From assembly GCF_043641665.1 (NCBI RefSeq), contig NC_092197.1:12406148-12470147 (forward strand): a stretch of 64,000 nucleotides of DNA, given 5' to 3'. Position 1 is the first letter of the stretch. Each line of letters starts with the position of its first letter. This document shows, one piece after another, positions 1 to 14,100 of the stretch. The position numbers and the translations under genes were made by a program. This DNA comes from Enoplosus armatus (taxonomy: Eukaryota; Chordata; Actinopteri; Centrarchiformes; Enoplosidae). The notes below the pieces were generated by a model. It did no database searches. It was not told where the DNA came from and was given only the letters and a program-made list of their open reading frames with translations.

Positions 1-51
1 CACATATCTGCTTTTGTGTGAGATCAGTTGTGTGTGTGTGTGTTTCCCCAG

Positions 52-1083
52 GGGATACAGAGTAGAGGAGCTGGAGCATCATATTGATATGTTGCATGAA
101 TATAATGACATCAAAGACATTGGACAGTCACTCCTGGGCCGTATTGGTAAGAGAAATGCTCATAGAGACGTTTTGATTCATTACTTTTTAGTAGCTATTC
201 AAAGCGCATAATAGTATCCTAGGCTTTCAGAATTGGTCAAGATAAAACATTTAAATTCTGATGTTTATGATTAAATATTGTGGGTCAGATACATTATACT
301 TCAAGACAAATGTATAAACAAATGAATGCCAAGGCCTCTCCTTTTTACCACATACAGAATTTAAATTTGAACTAAACTAACCAGCAGCGAAACAAGCCAC
401 AAGTTTGAAAATAGATTCTGGATTGTGATTCTGAATAATATGTCAGTGATAACCCCTACTGAGCTTTCACTCCTTTGCTCAGCTCTTTTTATCAAATCAG
501 CACAATGCCATTTGATTTCTGGTGTACAGTCAATTGGAGACTTTAGGAATGGGTCTAATTTTTCTATCAAGTGGGCTGAGGTGTGGAGAATCTATGGTAT
601 GAAACCAACATGAACCACCCACAGTATACATATAATACCCAGCATGTCAGCTGATCGTGGCAGCCATTTATAGGATGCATCCTCCCCTCCCTCTGTTAGC
701 AGTGTCCTTTTTTGTATCCATGACAGATGATGTTCAGTTGCAGTTGTGACTTGTGAGTTATTTTCAGTTATTTCTTTGTAGACTCTTCACACCAAAAAAA
801 AGAATAGTGTTGCAAGATGACAGCTAACCAAAACTGTCAGTTGAATGAGTTGTCTGTCTGTCTATATGACTCATGTTTACACCTCTTGGCTCATTTTATA
901 ATAAGGCAGTATGGATCCTGAACAGACTAGATGAGACATACAACAATATGTCTTTTTCTGGTGTGATTTAGACCAAAGAAAACAAACTGCACAGATGTGT
1001 GATCACATCTTTAAAAACTACTTCAGTGACTGACATTAATGTAAATAGACAAAGACAATGTCAGATTTACCACATGGTCATAC

Positions 1084-1125
<42 letters not shown>

Positions 1126-2199
1126 CCTCGTCACAGTCTATACTTTATGGTATTTTGATGGGTATGCTATTAAAATATTATAGCTCAGAATGCTGTCTGT
1201 GGAGAAAATGAATGGGAGTGTACTCCTAAAACCTAATATGCAGCCATGCCCATCTTTATGTGGTTACATTAATATTTATAAAAACATATATCATTGAAGG
1301 AAACATTTGAATAAGCTATTGTCTGATTAGGTAATGCGACTATAGCTTGTAGGAAAAATGTAAACTAAATATGATGGGCTTCTCTCAGTCTCATATTAAA
1401 ACATATTGAGATTCAAGTTGTTCCACAACCGGCCACCAGAGGGCAACATAGCAGTGTCTCTGTTTCCCTCTGATGACTGAATCAAAAGCCAAGGCCGGTC
1501 TTTCATTTGACTTTAGAAAGTATTTACACAGCGCTGATTTTGTTTGCGTTTGGATTGCATTTGCGTGCCTATAAAACATTGACTCCCATTAGATTAACAC
1601 TTAACAGAAAAATGTCATTGTTCCAAGTGCTACTCTTATTTGGACAAGCTTGGTTATACTTCCCACCTCCTCCAGCTTAAATAAACCAGCCACTAAAAGT
1701 CCTTTTAATTTTCTGTGTCCAGTCATATGTTGGTTAATATTTATCAGCATTGTCGTCATACATCATATGAAATCGCAATAGTTTTAGTGCTACGTTTGAT
1801 AATCACCTAACTCAAATCATGGATTGCAGCTAGTACAACAATTGCAGGCAGTAGACCCATCATTTTTCTTTCTCAGAGAGATCAAAACGTTTTGCTGGCA
1901 TTTCACCTTCTCCCTACATCTCCTTTGACACCTCATAGCACTGTGTAGTGATGAATGTACTGTATGTCTGGGGGGACACCAGTATGAGGAAGCACGCCAC
2001 CATGAGAGAAAGCGTGTTGTAGGTCTGTGTGTCTTTAAAACATATTTGTGTCCATGTGCTGCAACTGCATGAGGTTGAGGAAATGTGGAGAAGTTCACAC
2101 ATTTCACACTGTTAGGGAGGTTTTGGTGTATCACAGCCAAGTCACATTATGGTCTGTGCGTGTGTCATAACAAACATGACTTTTTGCCTACTTTTACAT

Positions 2200-2277
<78 letters not shown>

Positions 2278-3763
2278 AAAATCTGGACATCCCCTGATTT
2301 AGTCTACTGATCTTTGTGGAATATGTAACACAGGAACAACACGGATGTTATACATTCCTCAGATGCTCTAATGTCACTTATTTCCCTCTTCTGCTATAGT
2401 CTGTGTAGAAAAACTGGGTGATCTCTCATTTCAGATCTATATGTTAAGTTAAAAGCTTGCTATCTCTTTAAATTCTCTCTCAGTACAGTGAAGAGTCAGG
2501 ATGATAATGACCTCTTAGTGAATGGAGGTGGCGTTTCCCCTCGGACACAATGGCAGTCTTTCACATCACTTACACACTCGCACACACACAAGTACAATCT
2601 CTGTCTGTCAAGCAGACACATGCATACACTCACACATACACAAACTGTCAAACAGAAACGCATGCTATCATCCTCTCTTTCCCCCTTCCTACTCCCTCTC
2701 TCTCTCTCACTTTCTCTCAAACACACACACACACTTTCACAAAGAGTCTACACTTAAACACTGAGTTTCTGTTGTATGCTGTTATTCTGAGAGGGAGGAG
2801 ATGGGTGGGCATGCTGTAGAGTGAGAGAAGAGACAAGAGAAGATGCCCTGCAGTACCCTCTAAAGACAACTGTCCCTTTGTCTCTCACCATGTCCGTCTG
2901 TCTGTCAACTTTAAGGTCATTGTCACATCTCCCTAGAAATGTCCTCTTTTTGCCTATATAGCCTGTAAAATATTCACATTTCACTACTGTAGAGATGTTA
3001 GTATATACCTACGTGTTTCACTCATGAGAATATGAAACAGTTATTATGATTATTGTTAATTGTTCCTGACAGATTCTACTGTTTATAATCAACAGTGTTA
3101 TCCCTGTCTGAAATTAGCATAGTATTCAGGTACAGTACTTTCTAAACTGAAATGTCAGTGAAGGAAAACATACAGGATAATCAATTTTGAAAGGAAACTT
3201 GCATTCAAAACCTTGTACTGTAACCTAACAAGTGTTGAGTCTTGATTGTTGCCCCGCAGGCGAAAAGATGATTGACAAAACCACATCAAAACAATGAACT
3301 CAGCCCGACACAGCTCAGCATAACTTGGTTCTGCATGATGTAAAACAGGCAGAGATGTAGCTAGTGGGGCTAATTTGTCAGATGTGTTAGATGATAAATG
3401 GTAAATGATGCTTTAACAGGGTTCATTTATGAGAAAACAATTTTTAAAAGCTGAATATATGTTAAGCTGCCATGAAAATGACAATGGAGATGGATTAAGA
3501 TAACAGGTCTTATTCAATAGCATTTTAAAGCTACTGTATAAAATCTTTTTACGAACCTCATGTTTAAAGTGATTCAATTGTTTGGTACTTGATCTTGGTC
3601 TGTTCAGTGTTTTGAGGATTGTTTGAAAAGTAGACTAGAGGGAGTTGACCCTGTAATCTGCTGAAGGGGCCTAACCCCCACTTTGCTATGTCTTGCAGCT
3701 GCTCTGAGGGGGACCACCACACGAGATCTCTACAGCCACTTTGGTCTGGAACTTGATGACTGA
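52..3763 (+). CDS. swi5: DNA repair protein SWI5 homolog, C-terminal exons (partial)
   Basis: Two coding exons are visible, 52-146 and 3699-3763 (stop TGA 3761-3763), joined in phase 1 across a 3.55 kb intron with AG/GT borders. The first encodes a helix with the motif [16 protein letters not shown]. The second encodes [12 protein letters not shown] followed by FGLELDD and stop. Together these are the conserved C-terminal half of Swi5. Swi5 pairs with Sfr1 (MEI5) in the nucleus and stabilises RAD51 filaments during homologous recombination. Upstream exons lie outside the window. In human, SWI5 lies close to SLC27A4, and slc27a4 follows here on the same strand, which supports the call. The intron holds microsatellites and a CTCF-like motif and no other exon I could support. 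The start codon cannot be placed. Confidence 0.9.
1084..1125. repeat. (TTG)n microsatellite
   Basis: About 14 uninterrupted TTG units in the swi5 intron. Confidence 0.95.
1433..1446 (+). promoter_or_regulatory. CTCF-like motif
   Basis: CCACCAGAGGGCAA matches the CTCF core (CCASYAGRKGGCRS) at nearly every position. It lies in the swi5 intron. Occupancy is inference from the motif only. Confidence 0.4.
2204..2273. repeat. (GT)n microsatellite
   Basis: A pure 70-bp GT run (35 units), the longest simple dinucleotide GT tract in the window, in the swi5 intron. Confidence 0.97.
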
Positions 3764-4308
3764 AAAAAGACTGGAACAAATGTATGAAAATACAGCGGTG
3801 AGAATGGTTCATCAGACCAAGGGGAGAATAGATGAATACAAAATATATATAAAGAGAAAAGGAAAATTGATTTGGACTAAAGATGTGACTGGAGGAACTG
3901 TGTTGACCACAGCCGGATCGTTTTCTTTGTGATTCTGTTTTCACCTCTTTACAGAGAGAGATTTGATTAACAGCAATGAGCATGATGAGACGAATGGTGT
4001 TAGTCCAGCAGGCAGGCCTGATGTTTAAAATAAGCCATCCACTCAAGTCGTTAACTTAAGGCTATGACGGAAAACAAATTTTAAGTTTCTTAGGCTTTTC
4101 TCCAGCCTATTGCCTACGTTGGTTGTGCAAGAATATAGATGCTATTGAGACACCTGCAACTTTGAAAGGACTTGTTTTGTTTTGACATTTGATCCTCTCA
4201 GCTTATCTAAAAAGTGTATGCATGACGGCTGCGCGAATGTCAGGTATTTCTCTGACTTTTGTTATGTACAGAAAAGCAGGAATGCTGGAGTGTCAACTTA
4301 AAGTGTAA

Positions 4309-4314
4309 AATAAA
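4309..4314 (+). terminator. swi5: poly(A) signal of swi5
   Basis: First canonical AATAAA after the stop at 3763, giving a 3'UTR of roughly 550 nt. No other gene start intervenes. Confidence 0.6.
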
Positions 4315-4334
4315 ATGTGCTAGCTCCCAGTGTA

Positions 4335-5755
4335 ATATGCTTTGTGTGCTGATAATAACATGTCATAAATAAGGCACTCAGACAGTATGTTCCAATTTGC
4401 AGTTACCTCTAAACCCACTATGGAAACTCAAACAAGTTACCGATACAGTTATAGCAGTCATTTTGTGGAATTGAACCATTCAGCTGAACTATGTCAAAAG
4501 GCCAGTTTCTGATATTTCACACCCTCCAACCAGTCAAAGTGTAACTGTTTAAAAATAGATGCACTTTTATAACCTGTCTTTCAACACCTAACACAACACA
4601 TTAGTGTGTTAACCCCCCCCCCTCACAAGGTCACCCACTTTTTAAAAAATCTTCATGGAGGGAAAAAGGATATTAGACAACTGTCGCACAATTACAGCTT
4701 CCTGTCTGTCTCCACTGGACCATCTAAAAGTTTAACTACAAAGAAAGGGTTGGGTACCTACTTCCTTTATTTAAAAAAAAAAAAAAAAAAGTCCCTGCTC
4801 TGCTTGCCTGAAGTGTTCAGTATATGTACTGCACAGAAAAGACTGGTGGCATAATACGCTGGGTGTGTGCCCTTATCTGTCTGAGAACCACTGATAATGT
4901 GTCTTCTCGGACTGATAACGGCCCCGATGATGCTCTGACTGTGTGTGTGTGTGTGTGTGTGTTGATGGGCGTCTGTTCCCTCACGTTAAAATTGTAATAA
5001 TGTATGATGAAGTGTGTGCACTATCTCATTTGCAGGTCAAAGCTCATCCTATTTCATTATCCTGATTTTTGCATCACATATCATTTACAATCTCACATAC
5101 TGGGGTCAATGTGGTATATACAGTATATTCATGTACCAGATGATAAATGCTAAAACTTTTATCTGATTAGTCTTTGATATTGCTGCAGATGCGACATATT
5201 TTGCAAGAGTTGGCAAACGAGTGTGTCTCCATTAATTTGAGCTCTCTAGACCACATGGGATGTCACCTCTTTTAACCTGCAGCAGTGACCTACAGCAATT
5301 TGTTATAGTAGATCTTTTGTAATCTTTCCTGGTTATGCAATGTATTTCATGGCATGACACATTGCTGTAATGAATACTGTGTAAAATGTCAGCCTCCTTG
5401 TGTCATTCAAAAGTAGGCCTAAGTTACTCTATTCTGTTATTGTGGGCTAAAGTTGAAGTTGCAGTAATCAGCAAGACAAAAGAATGTAGATTTGGCACAT
5501 TACTTTACATTAGTGTGATTACCTTTCAGTGCTGAAGTGCACATATTTAAGTATATGTAAATTACATCTACAGTATTTTTTCATTGGTTGCCAACCTTTT
5601 GAGTGGAAAGACAACAGCAGGTTTTCAATTGCACAGAAATGCTAGAGCTTTTCAATTCAAGCAAGCAGATGATGTGGCTGTTTGGTTGCAGTAAAAACCT
5701 GCAGGCTGATGTGTTTTTAGTTCACTGTACATCTTGGCCCACAGAGGACATGATA
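4335..5755. other. swi5-slc27a4 intergenic DNA
   Basis: AT-rich DNA with a poly(A) run near 4773 and a short GT repeat near 4941. I see no exon, RNA gene or recognisable mobile element. Short reading frames here lack conserved motifs. Confidence 0.6.
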
Positions 5756-5759
5756 GTGG

Positions 5760-7320
5760 AGTCCCGGCTATTGTTGGACACCCCGTCCTTCCTCATTGCT
5801 CGCTCCTCCACGGGTCTCCTCAGCTGACGGATGCGCATTTGAGGCACATCTCATGGCTGAGCGCGGAGAAATGAATGGACGTGGTGAGGCGGACTCTTCA
5901 GGCAGAGGCAGGGTTCATTTTTCGCCGCACGGTTCCGCATCAGGGCCTTGTCACTACCGGGTGGAAACTGCTATGCGTGCTGGCCTCGCTGCCTGTCCGC
6001 GAGCAGGCAGGGCCGCACCGCATTTCCTCCTCACCAGTGCCGCAAACCCCGCCCCTGCCGGATGGGATGTGTACAAAAATCGCCATCCTGGATTGGTCCA
6101 GGCGCCCGTCAGTCGGCGCTTATTCCTGATACACTGATGGGATGCTGACGGCGGTGGGCGGGCGCAGCTAAGAAAATTTATAAGGTCATTTGAATTGCGT
6201 TTGCTAGCGAGCTTATCGGCTACAATGAACCCAGAAATAATATCAATGATTGTGACAATGAACGGATGATGATCGCGGGGTCAAAGTCGACGCGCACAGC
6301 CAGGCGAATTTGACGGCCGACCCACCGGAGGAGAGGAGCAGCAGCAGCTCGGCTCGTTGGGGTATTAACAACAGGAGGGGATCCCGGTGCGTGTGTGTCC
6401 GTCTCTGTGCGTTTCTGTGAGTCTCTGTCAAGCCGAGCGAGCGGCGGCGAGGAGCAGAGGGGGCGACCAGGCTAGCCTATAAGCCGATCAAGGCGGAATC
6501 GCACACAACGAGTTTCACGTCTGGGATTTCTGCGCACCTACATGCTGTGACGGTGTGAACGGGGTGCAAGGTATGTAAGCCAAAAAAAAATCATCCCAGC
6601 CACAGCCCGAGCTGAGTATGCGCCCCCGCGATGCTCAACTTCACGGATGGGTCCGGTTATTATTTGCTAGGAGAAAGGGGAAAGAGAGACCGGTTATGAC
6701 TCTATTGTCCTCTGTCAACCTTGTGAGCGATCGACCCCACTAACGGGACTCGAGAGGTGCCTCGACACGTAAATATCAGGCAGCTCTCGGGTCCATGAAA
6801 GGTAATGTATGTGAACGTGGACTGCATATTCAGCATGCCCCTTCATCCTGAAAGAGGCTGCCGCTGCTGCTGCTGTCACACCGTCCATCCGCTTCCTTGT
6901 TAAGCCGATGCGCGCAATACGCTGCGCATCCTGCTTCCCAGGCGCGCCTGTTACCATGATAACCTACATCAGGTTAGCCCGTTAAATGTGCTCCACACGA
7001 TTGAAGGCCGTGTCTGAGAGCGCACATGGCACGGTTAGCGAGGCGTAGTCCAACCAACGGTGGGTTGAGCCTCTCTATCGCTTCCCTCTTCACTACCGCA
7101 ATATGATGCTACGCGCCTTTTAAATTTCCGGGTGTAGCAGCAGCAGCAGCAGCGAATGATGAAGCCTTTTTGTTACTGTGAAGTGGCTGCTGCTCTCTTA
7201 ATGCGTTTCTTTCCCCTGCCGTGTGACAAATCCCATCACGTCGGACATTCAGAGTAATTTAATCGTCCGCGACAAGCTGTCTTGTAACAGAGCGTCGGTC
7301 AGTGCTTTAAACAGCAGCAG
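5760..7320 (+). promoter_or_regulatory. slc27a4: CpG-rich promoter region of slc27a4
   Basis: CpG density rises sharply from about 5760, where GCG, CGC and CGG triplets are frequent, and falls after about 7320. Flanks are CpG-poor. The region covers the inferred non-coding first exon, whose donor GTATGT is at 6571. A TATA-like TTTATAAGG lies at about 6176-6184. Together these suggest transcription starts near 6200-6300, but the start itself is not visible. A CAG/GCA run sits near 7137-7153. Confidence 0.65.
6205..6570 (+). other. slc27a4: Putative non-coding first exon of slc27a4
   Basis: The sequence ends at a strong donor (CAAG|GTATGTAAG at 6570/6571). The next acceptor in the gene (TTTCTTTCAG at 8100-8109) opens one base before the ATG. 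A wholly non-coding first exon is therefore the simplest model. The 5' boundary is a guess from the TATA-like sequence. Confidence 0.5.
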
Positions 7321-8110
7321 ACTTGTTGAATTGCTATGATAAAGCCATCATCACCATTACAGCCACATGCAGGGAGACAGAGCAATAAATATCTAGTCAG
7401 CGTCTGTGGCTGAGTGGCTCTCGAAAATGGGCTGTGCTGTAAAACAAATATCTTCCCAAAAGAAAGCCCATAATGATAAACAGAAATAACAACCCTGCAG
7501 TGTTTTTCTGCTTAGGCTAATGAATAGATAATCAGTCATGTAAACCTATCCTTTACTGCTTTAGGATCATCTTCCTAGCTATCCGGTGACACCGAGCAGC
7601 TCTCTGCTGTCACTCTAGATGATTTGCTTGGAGTTAGGGTTCCCCCAAGGTCTCTGTAGCCTTGGGTTTTATTCAACTGCAAGAGAAAAGAAAACTCAAG
7701 GATTTGTCTCAGTTTTACCAATTTTGCCCATGTGAAAACACATATTACACTCGGGTATGTAGTTGTTTATTCACAAAATGTTTGTGTATTTGGTTTTGCA
7801 TGCAGATATCATACAATATGACAACATACAGTAGCATATGGGTAACCTCTTCCTCATTTATTACAAGCTCGCAGTGTACCAGAGCAGACAGTGGATTAAA
7901 ATGGGCACCAGATGTGTAAACAAAATCATAGTAGATAACGTTCTTCAGTGGTTGGCTTGAATACCATTGTGGAGTAGCTGCTTTTTGCCTGCTTCAACCA
8001 CATGTAACCTTTCTCCTACTGAACTGATGTTTGGTCAAATGTTTGTGATTAGTTGCCCCGGTCTGCAGCCATTATCTGTGTCTATTTATATGTGTGTGCA
8101 TTCTTTCAGG

Positions 8111-11100
8111 ATGATGCGTCTAGGGTGTTGCACGGCCCTGCTGTTTGTGTTGAGGCTGCTGGTGGGCTTGCCGTGGTACCAGGTTCTCCCGGCCATCCTG
8201 ATCTTCTACCTGGGAAGCGGAGGATGGAGCTTCCTGCAGATTTTTGCCAAAACAGTTGGCAGGGACTTACAGTAAGCATTGGAGGATGTTGGTTCCAGTG
8301 TTAATGAAACCTAGAAAAGTCATGAAATTTAAATGTTGTTAATTCTTTCATTTGCTGATTTTCAACCAGTCAGGTGTTGTCTTACTGTGTGCTGTCAAAG
8401 GGAGCCACAGCTAAAATATAGTGCAGTCTCTAAGCATTTTGACAGTGACAGGTGTACTGTTGTGTTGGATCTACACTCCAGAACATTGGACCTGAAGTAA
8501 AACAATGACTGAGGGTAAAGTGCTGACCTTCAGATTCAGTGAACAGTATTGGAACTGTCACCCTGTCATGTTCTCACTGCACAGTTAAAAAAGGGGTGGA
8601 TTATAGCCCTTTTTATACATAAAAGTTTATGATTCCTACAGTATTCATTCAATATTGATGGGAGAGCAGCTGAAAGTCCCCCTATCATATCCAATGCACT
8701 GGATACACAGCCAAAACAATAGAAAATCTGTCACTGTCACTGACAGGCATCTCAACAATCAAAGTTCCTGAAGTCAGCCAAAACAAGACCTTGGACATAA
8801 AGAATTTTAACAAATAGTGGACATGAACATTGTGCCATATAACATTAAAAGTCAGAACAGGAACACCAAGGTAGGCCTTTGCTCAGACCATTGGCAAAGA
8901 CATTAGTGTAATTAGTGGAGGGCTATAAAGACAAATGATCATTTATCATCTCTCGACAGGATGATGTGTGACGAAACACTGATATTGACTCATAGTGATG
9001 GTAATGTTGTCCAGGTGAATTATTAAAATCACACGTCAGCTCAAGTTTCTCGCAAACTACAATCAGAATAAATAACCGTGCAAAGTAAAGTGTTCTCACA
9101 TCTTCAACCCTGCAAAAATGTAGCCTGTCGTCTTTTAAAAGCAGCTTTGAAGAACTCACCACAAGACCCGAGGCTCTTCCTCAACAGGCCTAGTTTCACA
9201 GCCAGTGTTTGCAACTGGCTGTGTATTCCAGTCAGACATGTTTCAAAACTTTGTGACCCCGGCAGGTAGCCTGAAATATTTTAGACCAAGGACAATAGAG
9301 AGGGTGGGGGAGGAGCAGGTTTTTTAACTGTCTTACCTACAGCCAATATTTACAGTTGGGGGTTACCATGGTAATTGGTTTGTGTTTAACTTCCTTTTTC
9401 TCCTCAATAGCTCCAGTACTGGTAGAACAGGAAATTGTAAAAGATCAACTTTTGTGACCTCTTCATGAGGCTATATTTTAAAGACTGCCTTTAAAAATTG
9501 TTGCCTTAACATATAATAAGCATGCTTCTTCTTCAGTCCTATTATTACCTGTGCTTCAGCTTCCTAGTTGGGTGCACCTGCTCAGATGCAAATACCCCTA
9601 ACTATAAGCAAAGTTCTGATAATGTTGTATTTGTCTATATTCTATATTGACAATGTCTGAAGCCTCAAGGTTACCCTGTCAAAGCATGCCCTTTCCACAG
9701 TGACTCATAAATTCCTATTGTGTAGTGTGCTGTGGCAAGGTATTTACACTGTTAAAAGCACTGTGGTTCACATCTTAATGCCTTTGTAAACTTCACCAAC
9801 CTCCAGTATACATATTTCTGTCCTTGCAAATGCCAGTGATTGTCACTGGGTGGTTTAGTAGGCGTAAAGCATCTGTGTTTGCTAGATTTGCTTGTAAATA
9901 TAGTTTGTTGTCTGTATGAAACTCATGAACATGAATGAAGAAACCAGTATTTCAAATCGTTGAATTTAATAACATCAGATATATTATGGATCTTTCTAAA
10001 AGTCACTTAAGACAATAAGTCAACTTGACAAAAAAGTATCTTGACAAAAGAAGTTAATTATATAGTGTAGAGTTCATGGAGCTCCTTTGTTGCTATGGAA
10101 TGAGCTCCAAACAGCTTTATTGTGGCCAAGTGAACTAATGAAATGAATTATGGTTATCTGGACCAACATGAAACTAATCCCCTGTGTAATGATAAAAATA
10201 TAATCATCACCATTACAATGTAGCCATGAAGTAACGTGGCTCAATAGATCTTTATGATGTTTCAATAATCATACAGTGCTCAGGAGATTGCCCTCTATCT
10301 CTACTTTTGCACCATAAATGTAAATTATCGAGTGAGATCTTTCCATCCAGGCAGACTTTGGCCCTTGGATCCACCCAGCCATCCCTGTCGTAATGTTTTA
10401 TGCCAAGTGTTGTTACATTTTGCAGGTAATAGATGACCTTAGTTGCCCAGCTATCGATGTAGATTTCAAAGTGTTTTTTGCATATTCGCTTCATATTACT
10501 GCTGAGCATTATCAAAAAGATATCCTAAGATTTTAGTTTGATGTCTCGCCATCCATGCGTCCACTGTGCAGAGGAGGTGGCTGGTTTCCATACATTTCAC
10601 CACAGTGTAAAAATCAACACTAGAGACTTACTAAAGTAAGTGTCACAAAATGAACATTCAGTTAGCTTTGTATTTGTGTACAAGTCATGTTATTGTTTTA
10701 TGTTAAACAGTTGTAAATATTGACTGTAACTTTGCTGCCAAACATACAAATTTTAAACTCAAGGAGAAGGAAATCAATCTAAAACTTGTGTTCCATGGAT
10801 AATGGCTAGGAGAAATAACAGTATATGCAATTTGTAGTTAATGGGCTAAAACATGCCAATGGTCTTTCAGATGAGGTGGATCGGCTTTTACATCAAAGGG
10901 CAAATGGTCTTTTAGAATCATTCTAGGAAAAGTTATTTTAACTGGCTGGTTTTCCCCCTTTTTTAAAAATATTTTCTCTTGCTCCTTCAGTGCGGCAGGT
11001 GTGTTATTGCGGGTGAAGATGAACGTCAGACGCCACCTCAGAGAGAAGAACACTATTCCCAAAATCTTTGCTGAAACAGTGCGCCGCCACGGGGACAAAA

Positions 11101-14100
11101 CAGCACTGATCTTCGAGGGGACCGGGGAGAGGTGGACCTTCAGACAGTTGGACGAGTACTCCAACAGAGTGGCTAACCTGCTGCTGGAACGGGGTTTTAA
11201 GGTAGGCCTGGTCTACAAAACAAAATATTTAATAAAGAATTAGGAAAAACTAAGACTTCTTTGTCTTTGTCAACAAGCCTTTTTTAAAGAATGTCTGCAC
11301 TACTGCACTTCTTTCTGATAAGAGATGCTTGATTAATAGCTTTACCTTCCAAACAATGATAAAATAGACCTGATAACTCTCTCAGATGTTGTTTCCATCC
11401 AGGAGGAGGCATGATATGACCCCTTTATAGACTCACGTTAAATAAAAAGAAACAGTCAATCAATCAGTTTGACAAGCCCCTCCTTTTGGTGTTTCTCTCT
11501 TCAGGACGGCGATGTGGTGGCTCTTTTCATGGAGAACAGGTCCCAGTATGTGGGCCTCTGGCTGGGCATGGCCAAGATCGGCGTAGAGGCCGCTCTAATC
11601 AACTTCAATTTGCGACTAGAGGCCTTGGTCCACTGTGTCACCATCTCCAACGCCAAGGCTGTGGTGTTTGGCTCGGAGCTGACTGATGGTAAGAGCAGGC
11701 AGGATGGAGGAGGGGGATGGGTAGAGATTAGAGAAGCATCTGTGGCAGATTTTGTTGGTTATAGTTTTAACGTAGAAAAGTTTATAACCAGAAATCTGAA
11801 CTTTAGAGGGCTTTACAATCTGTACAGCATTGATTTGATGAGCTGATGAGTGCTGCTGTGCTTTCGCTGTGATGAGAGAGGTAAGTGGTGCGAGGAGACA
11901 GCAACAGAGGTCATAAAAGATAGATGGGTTTTGGAGGAGGCGTCCCTTCGATATCAGTCAATGGAGCTTTAAATGGCTGATGGACGGAAAAAAGGGAAGT
12001 GCAGAAATGTCTCCATCATCAATCTGTAGTGCTCATGGTCTGAGTTGGTGAGAAAAGAGAATTAACTGATAAAAGACATAGATGATGTAAAATCATTGTC
12101 ATTTATCATATGTGTGTGTTTGCGAGTATTTCTGCAGGTCCAGATAGAGCTAATCTACTAACCTGCAGTGTATTATTAAACATGCCTTATGTTGCTTAGA
12201 CTTGGAAAGCACTAATGATATGAAATTGCAGCCGCTCAGTAGAATGGTCAAACTTAAATTAGGGATCTATTTCAATCTCCTCATGACCCTCTTTTGGGTC
12301 CCTGCCCAATCTGTAAAGCCCTGATCTCAACAGCTATAAAGAGTGAATGAGTTTTGAGCTGTTCGTCCTGGGATTGATGGAACAGTCTTTGTATTGGATC
12401 CTGAACTTGTCATGTGCTTTATGTCTTTTAAGTAATTGGAAACGCAGCCCTCTTGCTACCGAGCTGGCCAAAGTCAAGCCAGCAGCATTAGTACTGAGCC
12501 AGCATGACACAAGGCTTTTAAATTAAGATACTCTGTCTTTTTTCAGGGGAAAATATGAGCACTGTTTCAGTTTGTTGTTTCTCTTCTTCTGCCTGCTTCA
12601 CTCACAGTCACATATTGACGCACTTCCTCTCTTCCCCTCCTCCTCTCCTCTCTCTCACTCCCAAAGTTATTTTAACCTACCCTACCTCTATTGCACCATC
12701 TTTGTTTGTTCTCTCTGTCATAATAATGCAAAGGACTCCAGTTTTGTGGTGCTTAAATGTTGTACCATATGAAGTCCCCTTGCAATTTGGGATCTAATTT
12801 ACAGTAATGTGTTTCTTTTACTCTCATAGCGGTGTGTGAGATCCACAGTTCAATGGGGAAGGCAGTGCAGATGTTTTGCTGCGGAGACTGGGACCCCAAA
12901 CGAGTCCCACGGGGAACCGAGTGCCTCGAGCCCCTGCTGGATGCTGCCCCATCTCATCTGCCAAGCCAGCCGCAGCGCTGCTTCACCGGTGAGAACACCA
13001 TGCCCCTCACACCTCTCATAACCACTCTGAATCAGAGTTTCCCAACATTGGTAATAGTTCCAAGAGGTTCATCTAACAAAAAGCCATACAGATGCTTTTG
13101 GGAGTCATTTTAAGTGATATTTACCACAATTTCTGCATCTAGTCTAACCAAAGCAACACAGAAATTTAAAAAAAGTAATCTGTTTGCATTTACTGATAGT
13201 CTGGCAGCACAGACCAGTTGACAAGTGGTGAGTAATACTTTTGGCAAGCAGTGACTCACAGTCAAATAAATCACATTGCTCAATCATATTGAAATATGAA
13301 ACATTTATACTCAACTGAAATGTCAACAGTAATATCGCTGCTTTGGGGCTTCTGTTTTGTTTTTTCAATTTTTCAGTTTCAGTGTTGATTTTTTTTAAAT
13401 ATTATTGTTTTAATGGTATTTAATATATTTGTGACTGCAAATAGATACAGAGCCTTACAGAAACTTTAACTTACATTAAGTTAAATGAGATAAATTATTA
13501 TTAACCAGAATTCTCCTTTTATTGTTATAGTTGTTGGGAATTTCTGATGACTCATCATCAGAAATTATATGGGTTGCTTGTTTCCATGGCAACCCGTATA
13601 CAGTACACGGGTCAAAGAGAGAACGAATTGAGTCCACAATATATATAATCAAGTCATGTAAATGTTATTTATATACATCAAATTTCCCTCTCAGGGCTTT
13701 ACAATCTGGACAGCACACGACACCCTCTATCATTAGGGCCTCAGCTCGGATATCAAAAGACTAGGTAGATAGAATAGTTCATTGCTTTTTTGTTATTGTT
13801 TCCATTATTTAGCATTTTATATTTTTCTTTCTATCCACAGAGCTAATCTATAGGCTCTTATTCTCACTTATACTCACTTTTGCTCTTGAACACTACATGT
13901 AATCACTGACAGCCACACGGGCTTTTGCAGCAATAAAACATGTGACCTTTGGTCATGTTCACACTCGGCATAATGTGTCTGTGGTTATCTGGACAGATGG
14001 TAACTAAAATGCATCAGGATCAGATCAGTCAGGACACATGCAGAGGTGACTAGAGAAGAAGAGAATAAGCATGTGCGTATAATGTCACAGACAAACAAGA

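Noticed and set aside
3564..4046. 160-codon minus-strand frame opposite the last swi5 exon
   Set aside because: It overlaps a well supported exon antisense, has no conserved motif and no start context of note.
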